From the NCBI GenBank assembly GCA_016169945.1, contig JADLSH010000215.1:706375-770374 (forward strand): DNA of 64,000 bases, read 5' to 3'. Every line of letters begins with the position of its first letter. Position 1 is the first letter of the stretch. The position numbers were made by a program, and so were the translations under genes. This DNA comes from Trachythela sp. YZ-2020. Lineage: Eukaryota > Cnidaria > Anthozoa > Malacalcyonacea > Clavulariidae. Below are positions 1 to 12,800 of the stretch, piece after piece. Below the pieces are notes generated by a model that saw only the letters and a list, made by a program, of their open reading frames with translations, was not told the origin of the DNA and searched no databases.

Positions 1-345
1 ATCATCCAAAAATTGTCATCCATTACTACACCAGTCGATATTAAAAAGATAAAAATTAGAATGTATCTAGATTATAAGCAATATAAAACTGTTTTTTTAT
101 ATATAAAACTGTTTTTTAGCCTATTGGTGCTACATATGGGCACATAATGTTACATATGTTCGGTTTGGGTAGTAAACTGTGCAACTTATGGTTTACATTG
201 GAACAGATATCATTAAATAATTGTTTTGTTAGAGCGTCTCTACGATTGTATAGTGTAGGAAGGTTACTGGCGGCCAAGGCTTCTGGCCGTGTACCCACTT
301 GGTGTACCCACTCAGGCCTTAAAATATCGGTCGGTCACGGACATT

Positions 346-481
346 GTCCGACCCATTCGTGAAATTGTCCGACCAAGAAAGAAACGCACCGGACATTCTG
401 TCCGACCAAAGGAAAATTGAGGTTTACCGTTTGTCCGACCCAACTGTATTGATGTCCGACCAAACTTTAACTTTGTCCGAC
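346..481. repeat. Six GTCCGAC heptamers at 21/33 bp spacing
   Basis: The heptamer GTCCGAC starts at 346, 367, 400, 433, 454 and 475. The intervals are 21, 33, 33, 21 and 21 bp, all multiples of three and close to two or three helical turns. Some copies sit in small hairpins (CGGACATTGTCCG at 338-350). Because the spacing keeps frame, the + strand reads as recurring Ser-Asp-Pro/Gln in a short ORF starting at 344, but no homology or splice context supports coding. The 1-890 interval otherwise shows no supported gene. Confidence 0.6.
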
Positions 482-893
482 GTAAATTTACCCCGTAAAT
501 GTTTATCAGAGCTGTTATGTGGTCCGCTAAGCGTGACAGCGGAGCCGGGTATTCGTTTGACTAGTCGCATCGCAAGTCAACGCAAGTTTACTTGCGATGA
601 CTTGCGTTCTCGGACGTTTGATCGGGCCTTAAAGTATCAATGCATAACTGCCCAACATTTAGCATCAGTATACGCATTTTGATGTCAGAGTCTGGCAACC
701 CATGTAGAGATTTAGTTTGTTTACCTCGTTTACTCAAATTCTTATTGCGTGACAGTGTCAACTTCATTAAAAAACACGAGTTGAAATTACTAAACCAAAT
801 GTTTTTAAGTCAAAGTTTGAACATTTGTAGTGTGATTCGGTCTTCACATTTTCTACGCTGTGTACCTACTGTAATGTTTGTTTTTTTTCTCAG

Positions 894-3800
894 GTGATTA
901 TGATGGTGCTTTGGCATTACTGACCGAAATGGTTTATTTAATTCATGAACGAGGTAAATCACTTTAAAGGCGTTCTTCACAGTGGCGGACACTTCGCAAA
1001 ATATTGTGGTGAGGGGGGGATTTAGGATGCCACCATATTACCACCTTTGTTGCAGCAAATATCAGTCCCCCCCAAATATAGATAGAGTGAAACATCTAAT
1101 ATATCATACACGAGAAGGAGTTTATTATAGTGATTTGAAACACCGAAAAGTGTGTTGAAAAACAAGGCGCTAGCCGAGTTTTTTAACGCACTTTGATGTG
1201 TTTTTAAATCACTATAATAAACGACTTCGAGTGTATGATATAGCTTCTCAAACAAACCAGTATTTAAAGAGAAATTCAACTCGAAAGTTGAGTTAATTTA
1301 TGGGTGTTTATTACCGTGGTATCAAGACAACGATACGGTGGTGATTTCCTTTGTGTTTTGCTCATGAATTATTAAAAAAATGAGTTTGAGAAGCATATAT
1401 ATTATTGTCCCATAAATGTGTTCCGTATACTATTCTGTATACTCGTCTCCTTATCACTATTCTTATCATAGAAAAGACGTTTTTCAGCCTATTTGTGTCA
1501 ATCAAAAACAACTTTATATCAAATCCGTTCATGAATCTGTTCACGTTTATAGGTAGTAACTTACCTGGGGCCATAGGAAGTGATCAAATACATGGTAAGA
1601 ATTTGATTTAACTTTATCTCGTGGGAGTAGGAAATTTAAGATTATGTCTTCTTAGGAATTTAACATTACGCATAATGACTGACTGACTGGCTTGCTGGCT
1701 GACCAATCAACTAACTGACCAACAGACTGACTGACTGACTAACTGACCAACAGTCTGACTGACTGACTGACCAACCAACCAACAGACTAACTGACTGACC
1801 AACCACCATGTGACCATGACCGTTAATTAAAAGAGTTATTCCATAAGTAACCCAGGAACTTCTCTGCTGGAAGAAAGTAACTTGCCTTTCATATGACTGC
1901 CATTATATAACATTTATTATATAAAGTATAGTGCTTTATAGAGATTTCGAGCACTGATAAAACTGATAATCTCACATGTGAGATTATTTATGATAATCTC
2001 ACATGTGAAAATTATCGCTTTTGAAGTTTATGAAAATGGACATTTTATTTTGTTTGAAAGACTGTCCTTTATATAATAAACAGAAAAATACATGGATTCT
2101 TGGAAATACCAGATTTATTTCTCGTGTTGAACATGATATCTCACTCGTGCATTGCGCTCACTCGTGAGATATCATATTCAACACTCGAAATAAATCTGGT
2201 ATTTCCGCGCACCCATGTATTATTCTCTATTTATATTTAGCTGGTTACGTGGATATCTTGGCTGAATGCGATGTCACTATTGTCTTAATTCTGCTGCTGT
2301 TACAGGTAACCATTCTTGGCTAGTTCATTCGTTTATAACATAATTATTTTATTCCTAAATGATTTCTAAACCTGGCAAATAGAAAACTCCATTTAAACAT
2401 TTCTGTTAAAATTACATTGTCGTTGATTATAAAAATACAATTGCCATTATGAAATTACCATACATGATCTGCTTTAGTCAGACATGTCTCATTGTGCTCA
2501 TTCCAAAATTTACCGACGACGCAGGACAAAAATACCTTACCACTTCAAATAGTTTAGGCTTAAATATAGCCAAGACTGAATTCATGCTCGTTGGCTCTCG
2601 TCAGAGGCTTGCGTCTCATGATGCCAGTGAACTTAATATACACTGTAAAAACTGATAGGTTAAAATAACCTATTTTTATAGGTTATAACTAATATCAATA
2701 GGTTGTTTTAACCTTTTGAATAGGTTAGAACCAATATAAATAGGTTAAAATAACCAATTATTATTTGGTCAATTGTGAGCGATTGAATTTAACTAATAAA
2801 AATATGTTAATTCAACCAATTTTTTTGGTTATGCAAGCCAACTTAATTTAATAGGTTGTTATAACCTATTATTATTAGTCAAATAGACTAATTGTTTATA
2901 ACAAATAACAATAGGTTGTTTTAACTATTCGTATCATTGTGGCAGTAACTTATAGATATTAGTTAAAATAACTTAATATTGTTTGGTTACATCCATCTTG
3001 GTCAATAACCAAAACTAGTTAGTTAAAACAGCCCAATGATAATTGGTTAAAATAGCCCATGTTAGTTCATATTGTATATATAAGGATAGCAGGGATGGAT
3101 CCAGCATGATCTGATAAGGAGGTACTAACAGGTCATGAAGCCAGGTGCGGCTGGCATCCGAAGGAGGGTGAATCATCACTTAGAATGCCCTGCAGGGTCA
3201 ATGGGGTCATCTTGTCAGAAATGTTTGAAAAATATGATTGCCTAGATGGTCAAAAAGGCCTATCAATGGCCAGATAATGGGGGAGCGCACCCCCCCCCCC
3301 CCTCCCAAGTAAATCAACCCCTGAAGGAGAGTGTTTTTATAACCATAATATACTATATATTTGCAACAAATGTTATCTATGTCAAAACCAGTAGGAAACG
3401 TAGTAATGTTACAACAGGAAAATTTAATACAGTAGTTATCCCATATTTGAAATTTACATCTAAAAGACCTAACAATACCATAACACTGTTCAGATTTCGA
3501 CACAAAATTGTTTATCTCAGCCATTTCTACAGCATATGCATGCAAGAACCACACTACCATGAATCCTCTATTAATCTCAAAGTATGAGGGGGGGGGGTAT
3601 TTAGTGAAATTACAGTACTTTAATTAAGAACATGGGGTGTAATGGCACGAGGGAAGGGGAATTCCCTGAATACAGTTACCTAAAAACTGAAAACGTCTAA
3701 GAAAATTAATGGCTCTAATCATTCTACCTAATATATATTTCTTCGTCTGGCTATTACAATGGCAGGGGGAGAGTTGTTATCAAAGAAAATTAATAGAGGA

Positions 3801-6800
3801 TTTTCACCATCTCACCAGTTAGCAGAGCCTAGGATATTAAAGCTAGAACTACGTACGTTTACCTGCATATGTATATTGATATGTGCAATAATATTGAATA
3901 CATCTTGTTGCTAAAAATTAATTCGTCTATTTTTAATTAATTTTTTTATATTTTTCACGCATCAAAGTCTGAAGTGCGGACGTGGATTATTTTTTCTGGT
4001 TTTAACCAAAACGGTTTATACTTGGCAACAATGATTATGGAGTAAGACTACACCAAATTTCGTGGTCAAAATCGACCACGCCCAAAAATAAATGACATAT
4101 TTTTATCTGCAAAATCGTTCAGGGTGACATTTTATCCTAATTTTTTTATATTGCTCTTGCTTCGTTATAATTTTTAAATATAATAATTAGGTACGCCTTA
4201 GGGAGCTCTATATGGGCATAGGAGAGTCAAGGTGAAATAAAAGTAAACTAATGAATTAAATAAAATAAATTGATTGTTCGCTGGTTTTTCGTGCTATGGA
4301 AAAATGCCATCCATGGTACTAAAGAACGCCCAATCCTTTATACGCATACATGAATAATTTTCATTGACAACCTCGATTTCATGAGATATAAGGAATAAAC
4401 ACCTTTTTATTAATAACTAATCGAGAATTCAACCGTTTGTATTCAAGCTTGGCCAACAGTATACCCGTGGTAATAGCTATTAACTACCTTATTTGCATCT
4501 AAAAATATTCAAAATTACCCCCAGCAGCGTAACTCGCCCTAGTCTCACAATACTCGGTCACGAATAACTTTTTCCCCAACGCAGGAAAAATAACCAAACT
4601 TCACGTGGTGATAGACCGTCGTCAGTAGATGCCTGCCATATAGGTAGTTATGTAGGTTAAGGTGGCTATGATACTTTTTTAGCGTTAAAACATATATCTC
4701 TTTAAACAGGCCAATCAGGTGTCATATCAAAGCTCTTCGAATGGGCATTCCAACTGTCCATGTTCTAAAGAGAAAAAATTAAATCCTACCCAGAAATCTT
4801 TGCGAGAAGAAAAAAAATAAAATTTCTGGGCCAGGTTTGGATGCCTGTATTACAGTTGGCTTTTATTGAAAATGTACTAAATTTACCATAAGTGATAAGA
4901 ACTAGTCAGCCTTTATTACTGTTGCATCCGTTTGGTTTATACCTTTAAGGTGGCTCTGCAATGTTATACTAAATTTAAAAAAGTTTACCCTACGATATAT
5001 TTTTGAATTTCTAATCAAATCATACAACTATCACATAGTTATTATTAACATCCAATAATAAAGACTCGATTCTAGGAAAATGAATGAACCAGCCTCGCTT
5101 TCATGAGTTATATGATATATAGCCTTTTTGTATCTTGTAAGGCGGTTATTAGAGTAAAGCGTCTGAAACTCGGTCAGTATCATACAAATATTAATCCTAA
5201 CCACCTAGCCAAGTTTCAAAGAATTTCATTGAAATCTGATTGGTTTATTGAAATTTAACTAAATTTGAAATCGCGCGGTTTCTAATAAGTAACAGGAAAA
5301 AATCGGTAAAAGCACCAAAATTTGTGTGTGGGTAGAGAATAGGATTCTACATACGAATTTATGGTCAAAAAAATGTCATACTCTGAACCCCATACCGGGG
5401 GGTTGGGTAAATGGCATTTTGTGTTATGGGGCCTGGTACCGAGTTGTTGGCCTATCACGTGATATCATTTCCCAATACCATAGTACCCTTGGTGCGCAAC
5501 ATAACCCCGCCAACATCTAGTCGGCAACTCTAATATCCAGGTCCCAAGCGCTAAAATAACAAAAATGGAAAAATCATCATAACTTTTGACCACGCCCATG
5601 AATTGTTATAAAAGTCATACTGTTAGATAGAGCATGCAATGGTACATAAAATCCTTAAGTATAAATAAATTCTGGCGAGCGGAAGTACTAAGAAAACGCA
5701 CTAACGTATGCGCATGCGCAAATAATGCGCCATTGCCCCGGAAGTTCAACTTTTTTCAGAAAACAAACGCCGGAATCGGAAAGGCCATTCAATTGAGCCC
5801 TACTGTGCAAAGTTTCAAAGCAAGAGCTTAAATCTAAAAGGGTAAAACATACAAAAATATAATGGAAAAAAAATATGAAAAAAGATGAAAAAAGTTAGCC
5901 TCTCAGCTCAGCTCTACCCCATTCGCTCGCTAAATTTGAGAAAATCTCTAACTTTGGTTGCTTTTAACCTTATCGCTCCAAGCTTGGTACACACGTTTAT
6001 TATGCCATGCAGTATGTTCATACAAAGTTTGGGTTCAAACCCTCTAAACCGCTGACCTCTAGAGCGCCGCAAAATTGGTAAAAAGTGCCTTTTTCAAAAA
6101 ACCCGTGATGGTAAAAATTTCGTTTCCCTATAACTTTTGTTGGTTTGAACCGATAACGATCATACTTAGGACTTAAGCTTAGAGGCATAGAAAGTATCTG
6201 CTTGACAAATTTGGAACCGAACGGTCAAAACCGCTGACCGCTAGGCACGAACAAAGTGAGAAAAAAAAAAGCGTTTTTTTGACAAGTTTGTTAGGATATA
6301 ACTCCTGTTGGTTTTAACCAACTATGTTCATACTTGGACACAATGATAGTGACCTAAAGGCACACCAAATACCAGGACCAAGCAGTCCCACGCCCCAAAC
6401 AAGCCAGAAAAAAATGTTTATTATTTTGACCAAAAAATTGTATTACCTTAGTAAAATTATCTAATGGTTGAACGTATGTTTTTCTCCAAAAGATACACTT
6501 GCATATGTAAATTAATACGGGGAATAATATTGCCATACATCTTGCATACAAAATATTTTTCTTCTATTTTTAATTAATTTATTTATAATTTTCACAAATC
6601 AAAGTCCGAGGAGCGGACAAAGATAACTCTTGTTGGTTTTAACCAAAACGGTTCATACTTGGTAACGATGATGCCCTAGTGGGTCTACACGAAATATCAG
6701 CACCTCGGCCGGTCACGCCCAAAATAAAAATTTCCTATTTTTTGGTTGAAAAATGGTTTAGAGCCGAAAGAAGACAATTTTTTTCATATTTGTTTCGGGG

Positions 6801-9800
6801 CTGACTGGCCATTGTGATGATATTTGGTGTAAAACCACTAGGGGACTGCCTTTACCAAGTATGAAAGGTTTTGGTTAAAACAAACAACAGTTATCTTTGT
6901 CCGCACTTTGGACTTTGATGCGTGAAAAATACAAAAAAAATAATTAAAAATAGAAGAAAAAATATTTTGTATGCAAGATGTATTGCAATATTATTTCCCG
7001 TATTAATTTACATATGCTGGTGCATTTTTTTAGGGGGAAAACAGATATTTGTGAAAAAATTATGAAAGCGTCATTACTGCGAGTAAAATCTGGTTTTTCG
7101 GCTCTAGCGGTCAGCGGTTGAGAGGGTTCACTCTCATACTTGGCTTATATATATAATTTGGATTAGCGAACAATATTGTAATACATTGACAACCACATAC
7201 TTCACATATGATATGCAGATTAGGATCACTTTTGTGTCCCAGTATGAGATGTTTTATCATTAAAACAATCGTGCACGCAAAAAACGTCGAACACAATTGG
7301 CAGCAGAAGTTCGCCATCACATTTATATTATTTCACAAACACCGTCTCAGTGCGGACGACTTGATCAATAATCATATGCTAACTGTGATGGTAACTGAGA
7401 CTGACGTCACTGCAGGCACTGCTAATCTGCTTGTTTCCTGTTTCTCAGCGTCTCCCAAAATGATTGGTTAATTGCGCGAGTTATCGCTTCCTTATTGGTC
7501 AATTTGGTCAAGCGGTTAATCACTTGTCAAACAAAATTTGCATATGCTTTGCTCTAAGTCTCCAATTTCAATTCAACACAACTTGGTAGTCTTTAATAGT
7601 CAATTGCTATTGCTTGCAGACCTGAAAATCTATTATATATTTTGAAAAAACTTGTCAAAATGTCTAAATTGACCATTTCGAAAGTATCTCAACCATCTGA
7701 TGCTGTGGCCTGGCTGAAGGAAACAGGATTGGACGAAGCAGTGTCGGAATTTCAAGGTAAGATATGGGTCTCACTTCTATACGGCCGCGGGCCGCGCGAT
7801 ATTCTAGTTTGCGCACTATAGCCTTCCTTGAGTTTAATTTCAGTTTGACTTCATTGTTCACAATGGTGCTAACAGCTCACAACCGCCAACTATATAACTC
7901 ATGTAGATCGCATATAAAGATTCGATTCGCAAAATATTCAATTCGAGATTCAATTCACAAAACACCAAAGTTTATACCAAACATGAAGCGCATGTTAGCG
8001 GCGCGTGCGGCTTCTGTGCACTCGAATGTCTTCTTATTTATAACTATTCTTTCATTTAGAAACATTTAGACCGTGGATTTTACTATTTTAATGAGAAAAT
8101 GATCGTATTAGACTATATATTTATATATTGGGATTGTGCGTTTCGTCTTGCTTTACAGATGGCCAAGCCATGGCCTGGCAGTTAAGCGCCTCGAGCCATG
8201 ATTGCACCACGCGGACCACGCATGGCAAGCTTGTACTAATTGCTCCCTCAATAGTCCTATCTATCCCTTATTCCCTTGTTTACCCCGTTGTGTGTCACCT
8301 TGTTCATTTATAATAGTATATTCATTCACCGAGATGGTTTTGCGTTTTTATAGCAAACGAGATTGATGGGGAAGACTTTTTTGGCTTCAGTTTGCCAGAT
8401 ATTAGTCAACTGCTGCCACGCTTTAAGTTAAGAAAGCGATTTCTTTCTGCTTGGAGCGAAGTTACTGGAGAGGTATTCTATAAATAGTATTTTATACATA
8501 CATTTAATATAAATAATACATACGGATACTAGCACCAATAGAAGTATATTGCCTATACAGTATGTCTATAGATATTTTTGAACCTATATGGCGGTTTAAC
8601 CGTTAAAATAAATGACAGAGACAACAGATTTATGATTTTAAAATATACATTTTTATACAACATTGTGATGCCATCTTTCAAGACACAATGTTAAATGGTG
8701 TACATTGACTAACTTTATGGAATTTCGAGAATAAAATGAAATAAAATACATCTGTTGGTGCTACCCTATGTATGTAAATCTATGTACTACATATCTACAT
8801 TCATTTTCTTGGACAGTAGGATAACAGTGAGGGTATAGAGATTATTAAGGGTTAACTATGTTACCTCTGTTCTAAATTCTACAAGTAATGTTTTAGCTTC
8901 ACCCTGCACTGCAGGACAAATTTGGAGAATGATAATTGCGCCTATGGTTACATGATGGTTACATAAGATTATACGCTTACAGTATGTTATGGTCACAAGA
9001 GGAAGTGGGTATTTAAAGGGTTCTGACTGGGTCAAGATCAAAGAGAAATGTATTTGTGCACAAAAACACAAATAATTAACCCGTTAACTGGCAGTACTCT
9101 ACCACTAACAAGTACAATCGTCTGGCGTAAGAATAGTAAAACACTAAATAGACAATGGCAGATAGTTTTGTTAACACATTAACTGGCCAGCAGTACTTTA
9201 CCACTAATAAGTAAAATCGTCTGGCGTTAGACAGTTGAGAGTAAAATACTTTGGCGTTAGACAGAGTAAATAACCAAAGTAGGGCGCACTTGGGTGCATT
9301 GCCAGCTAATGTGTTAAGAATACTTTTAGTGGAAACTCTTGCGCCAGAAAGATGTGCCATCTTTGGCTGGCAGGTTATGAAGATGTTCCATCTTTTCTTA
9401 ACCAGTGGAAGCTTAAAAAGAGCTTATATTATTCTCTCATGACAGCGCATGCAAAATATATAAACACAACATACATTTGGAATAATCATTTAGAATACTT
9501 TTAGTGGACACTCTTTTGCCAGAAAGATGTGCCATCTTTGCACAATGCAAAATATATAAACACAACATGACAACATACATTTTGAATAATAATTAAGAAT
9601 ACTTTTAGTGGCCGACACTCTTTTGCCAGAAAGATGTGCCATCTTTGGCTGGCAGGTTATGAAGATGTTCCATCTTTTCTTAACCAGTGGAAGCTTAAAA
9701 AGAGCTTATATTATTCTCTCATGACAGCGCAATGCAAAATATATAAACACAACATACATTTGGAATAATCGTTTAGAATACTTTTAGTGGACACTCTTGT

Positions 9801-12800
9801 GCCAGAAAGATGTGCCATCTTTGGCTGGCAGGTTATGAAGATGTTCCATCTTTTCTTAACCAGTGGAAGCTTAAAAAGAGTCTTATACCGGTATTATTTT
9901 TTCATGACAGTACTTGCCATACTTTTACTTGTGCAATGCTTTGCATGTAACTACCAGATAAAAATGAAATTCAAGCTAAACTTTGGTTCATTTGTGGCAA
10001 CCTGGTTTAATATCATAACATTACTGTTTCGCTTGCTACTCTAACATATTAAAATTTGTAGACCTGCTGGCAGTAACCAGTGTCAGTTAGCTCCATACTG
10101 TAGGTAGTATGTCAAGTATCAGGCCCATATATTTGGACTGACTCTTCAGTCACTTGTATCTCTCACACCCAGCGTGTTATCTTAGAGTCATCGCTAAGGT
10201 AGGATGGGTATGTACATTTTGTCAAGCAATGACACCACCTGCCTAATTATGTCATTATGTTCTAATTTTTGCAGGTGTTTGATGCCAATGGTTTAAAGTG
10301 CCCATTAAAGGTACCTACATGTTCACCATGTACAAGCCAGGAACCTAGCTTTGTGGATGAAAGTCCTTTATTCCCTCAACTGAATGAGTCCGAGGATAAT
10401 GTTTCAGATTTTTCTGAAACATTTCCCATCTGTAGCAGCAGTCCATCTGGTAGTCCGCCTGCGAAGAGAAGCATTGAATTTCAAACTCCCCTTGGTTTAA
10501 GACGAAGTCCCAGGAAACATAAGAGTGCCTCCAGTTTACCTTCCAGCATTTCTCCAAAAAGGCAAAAGTCTGAGGTAAATTTGAATACTATAAAATTATT
10601 TATGGGTGCATCACATTAATTAGCAATGATTTTACAAAGAAAAATGTTGACTGCATATCATGATTTTGCCTTCCAACAAGGGTATGGCAATAAAGCATTT
10701 TTTACATGGTGCAATTGAGTATATTAACCTATTACATGTAGCTTGTCTAGTGCCAGTTGATTAGTGATAGGGTACTGCCAGTTAATGGGTTAACCCATTA
10801 GCTTGCAATGCGCCCTACTTTAGTATTTTACTCTGTCAAACGCCAGACAATTATACTTGTCAGTGGTTGGGTACTGCCAGTTAATGGGTTAACTATCTGC
10901 CAGTGTTTCTTGTCAACCCATTAGCTGGCAATGCCCCCAGATGCTCCTTACTTTAGCATTTTACTTTGTGTAACAATATTTTTTTCTTGATTTAATGCTA
11001 GTGGGAGCCAGATGTTGAAAAAGGACTTGAAAATGGCAGTTTGACTCCACTGCAAAGAAGTGCCTTAATTAGGCAGCTTTGCACTTCAATAATGGCACAC
11101 ACGTCATATCCAACTGTGGAGGAGAGAACCCACATTGCCCTGCAGCTTGTGATGAAGTACCCTTTCCTAAAAGGCTCATTTGGTGCTGGCCATGTAAGTT
11201 TCACTAATATTTGCTATCATATTTTCAATGCTATTTTCAAGTCTATTTTAGTATTACTGTGATAAGTAGTAACTAACTGATGTTAGGACTGGAATGATCC
11301 AGTTCTAACATTAATAACTCATAAATCAGAGTGTGTTGCCTTTGTTACAGGTATATAGTCTTTAGCGTTTGCATGTATTATACTGGAAAAATTTAACCTC
11401 TTCTACACTATGGAAACTTGGAAAATTCTTATATATAACTCCATCACTCGTCATACGAGGAAGACTCTTATCAACTCTCATCAAAATTTGAACCAGCTCA
11501 AAGTTGATGAGAGTGTGTGAGAGTTGGTGGTCAAATGTGACCGAAAGTTGCAACTCTCATTGACTTTCATCAACTCTCATTCTCATTTGACCATAGGCAG
11601 CCCAATGACTATGGTGGTTTATTAAATAATGTGACTAAAACATTCAAATTTTCAATAAAACTATTGTTATCTTGTTGAAAATGACGAAAATATGATAAAT
11701 TTACTTGACAATAACACAATTCTTTAGTTCTCGTTTATGCAGTGACGTACGTCGCCCGTCGCAGGCAGTGTGTCAAGATTACTGTAAAGTCAGTAATCTT
11801 GTAAAATTACAGATTCTTCTTACCCCCCTTCCCCATTGTGGAAGAAGTCAGTGATTGTGAGACCAAATCTATTTGTTGACATTGTTATTATTTATTTATT
11901 TGCTCATTAGCTGACAATGCACCCAGACACACCCTACTTTAGTGTTGCACTCGATGTCTAACACCAGATGATTTTACTTGCCAGACTAAACCTGACCTTT
12001 TATTAATGTTTTCTTAACCACCTGCTTTGAAATTTTAATCTGTCTAATGGTGTGAATATTTTCTGGAATTATCTATTACTAATATTAACTCATAAAAAAG
12101 AGTGTGTTGGCTTTGTTATTTAAGCACTTACACATACATACATGTATTATATATAACACCGAGAAAAATGTGTTTGCAAAGTTGAAATTTTGATATCACA
12201 TCTTCGTTTTATCCCCTCCTCTATTGTCCAATTGTGAGACCAAATCTAATTATACTTTAGAATTGATACGCATTTCATAAAAGGTAGTGGTACTGTAGCT
12301 TTTTATAGTGCAAAAAATAAATTTAAATATCACATTTTTATTAGTTTTTAATGATATATCATATTTCCAATATAGGAAATGTCAAGAAGCGGGTGGCTAA
12401 GGTTGAGAAAAAACAACTAGAGGCAGAGGGCATTGTGGTCCTTAAGGCAAAGCCAGGGAGGAAGAAGAAGCATTCCAAGAATTTCGTGATTCCGCCCATT
12501 CCTTCTGGTGAAACAGAAGAAACAATGAATGCACACCAGAAGAGGTTGGTCGACCTGTATCGGAAAGGGAATCCCGACTTTGCACAGGTGAAACTCTTGA
12601 TGGACAACACTTATCCAAAGCGCAGAAGGGCAGTGCTTATTGACAATGTCCGTGTGTGGAAACTAGTGCAAGATTATCCTTTCCTCAAAGATGATAAAGG
12701 GGTTCAGGTAAACATCAATATTTAGTAGCCTTGGAGCACTACTTTTTCTGCAACAATGTTTCTCAGTGGTAACTCTTCGTCGAATTTAGAGATTTACCTT

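Noticed and set aside
3207..3587. Overlapping 113-117 residue ORFs on both strands
   Set aside because: Both depend on poly-C/poly-G runs and have no recognisable domain.
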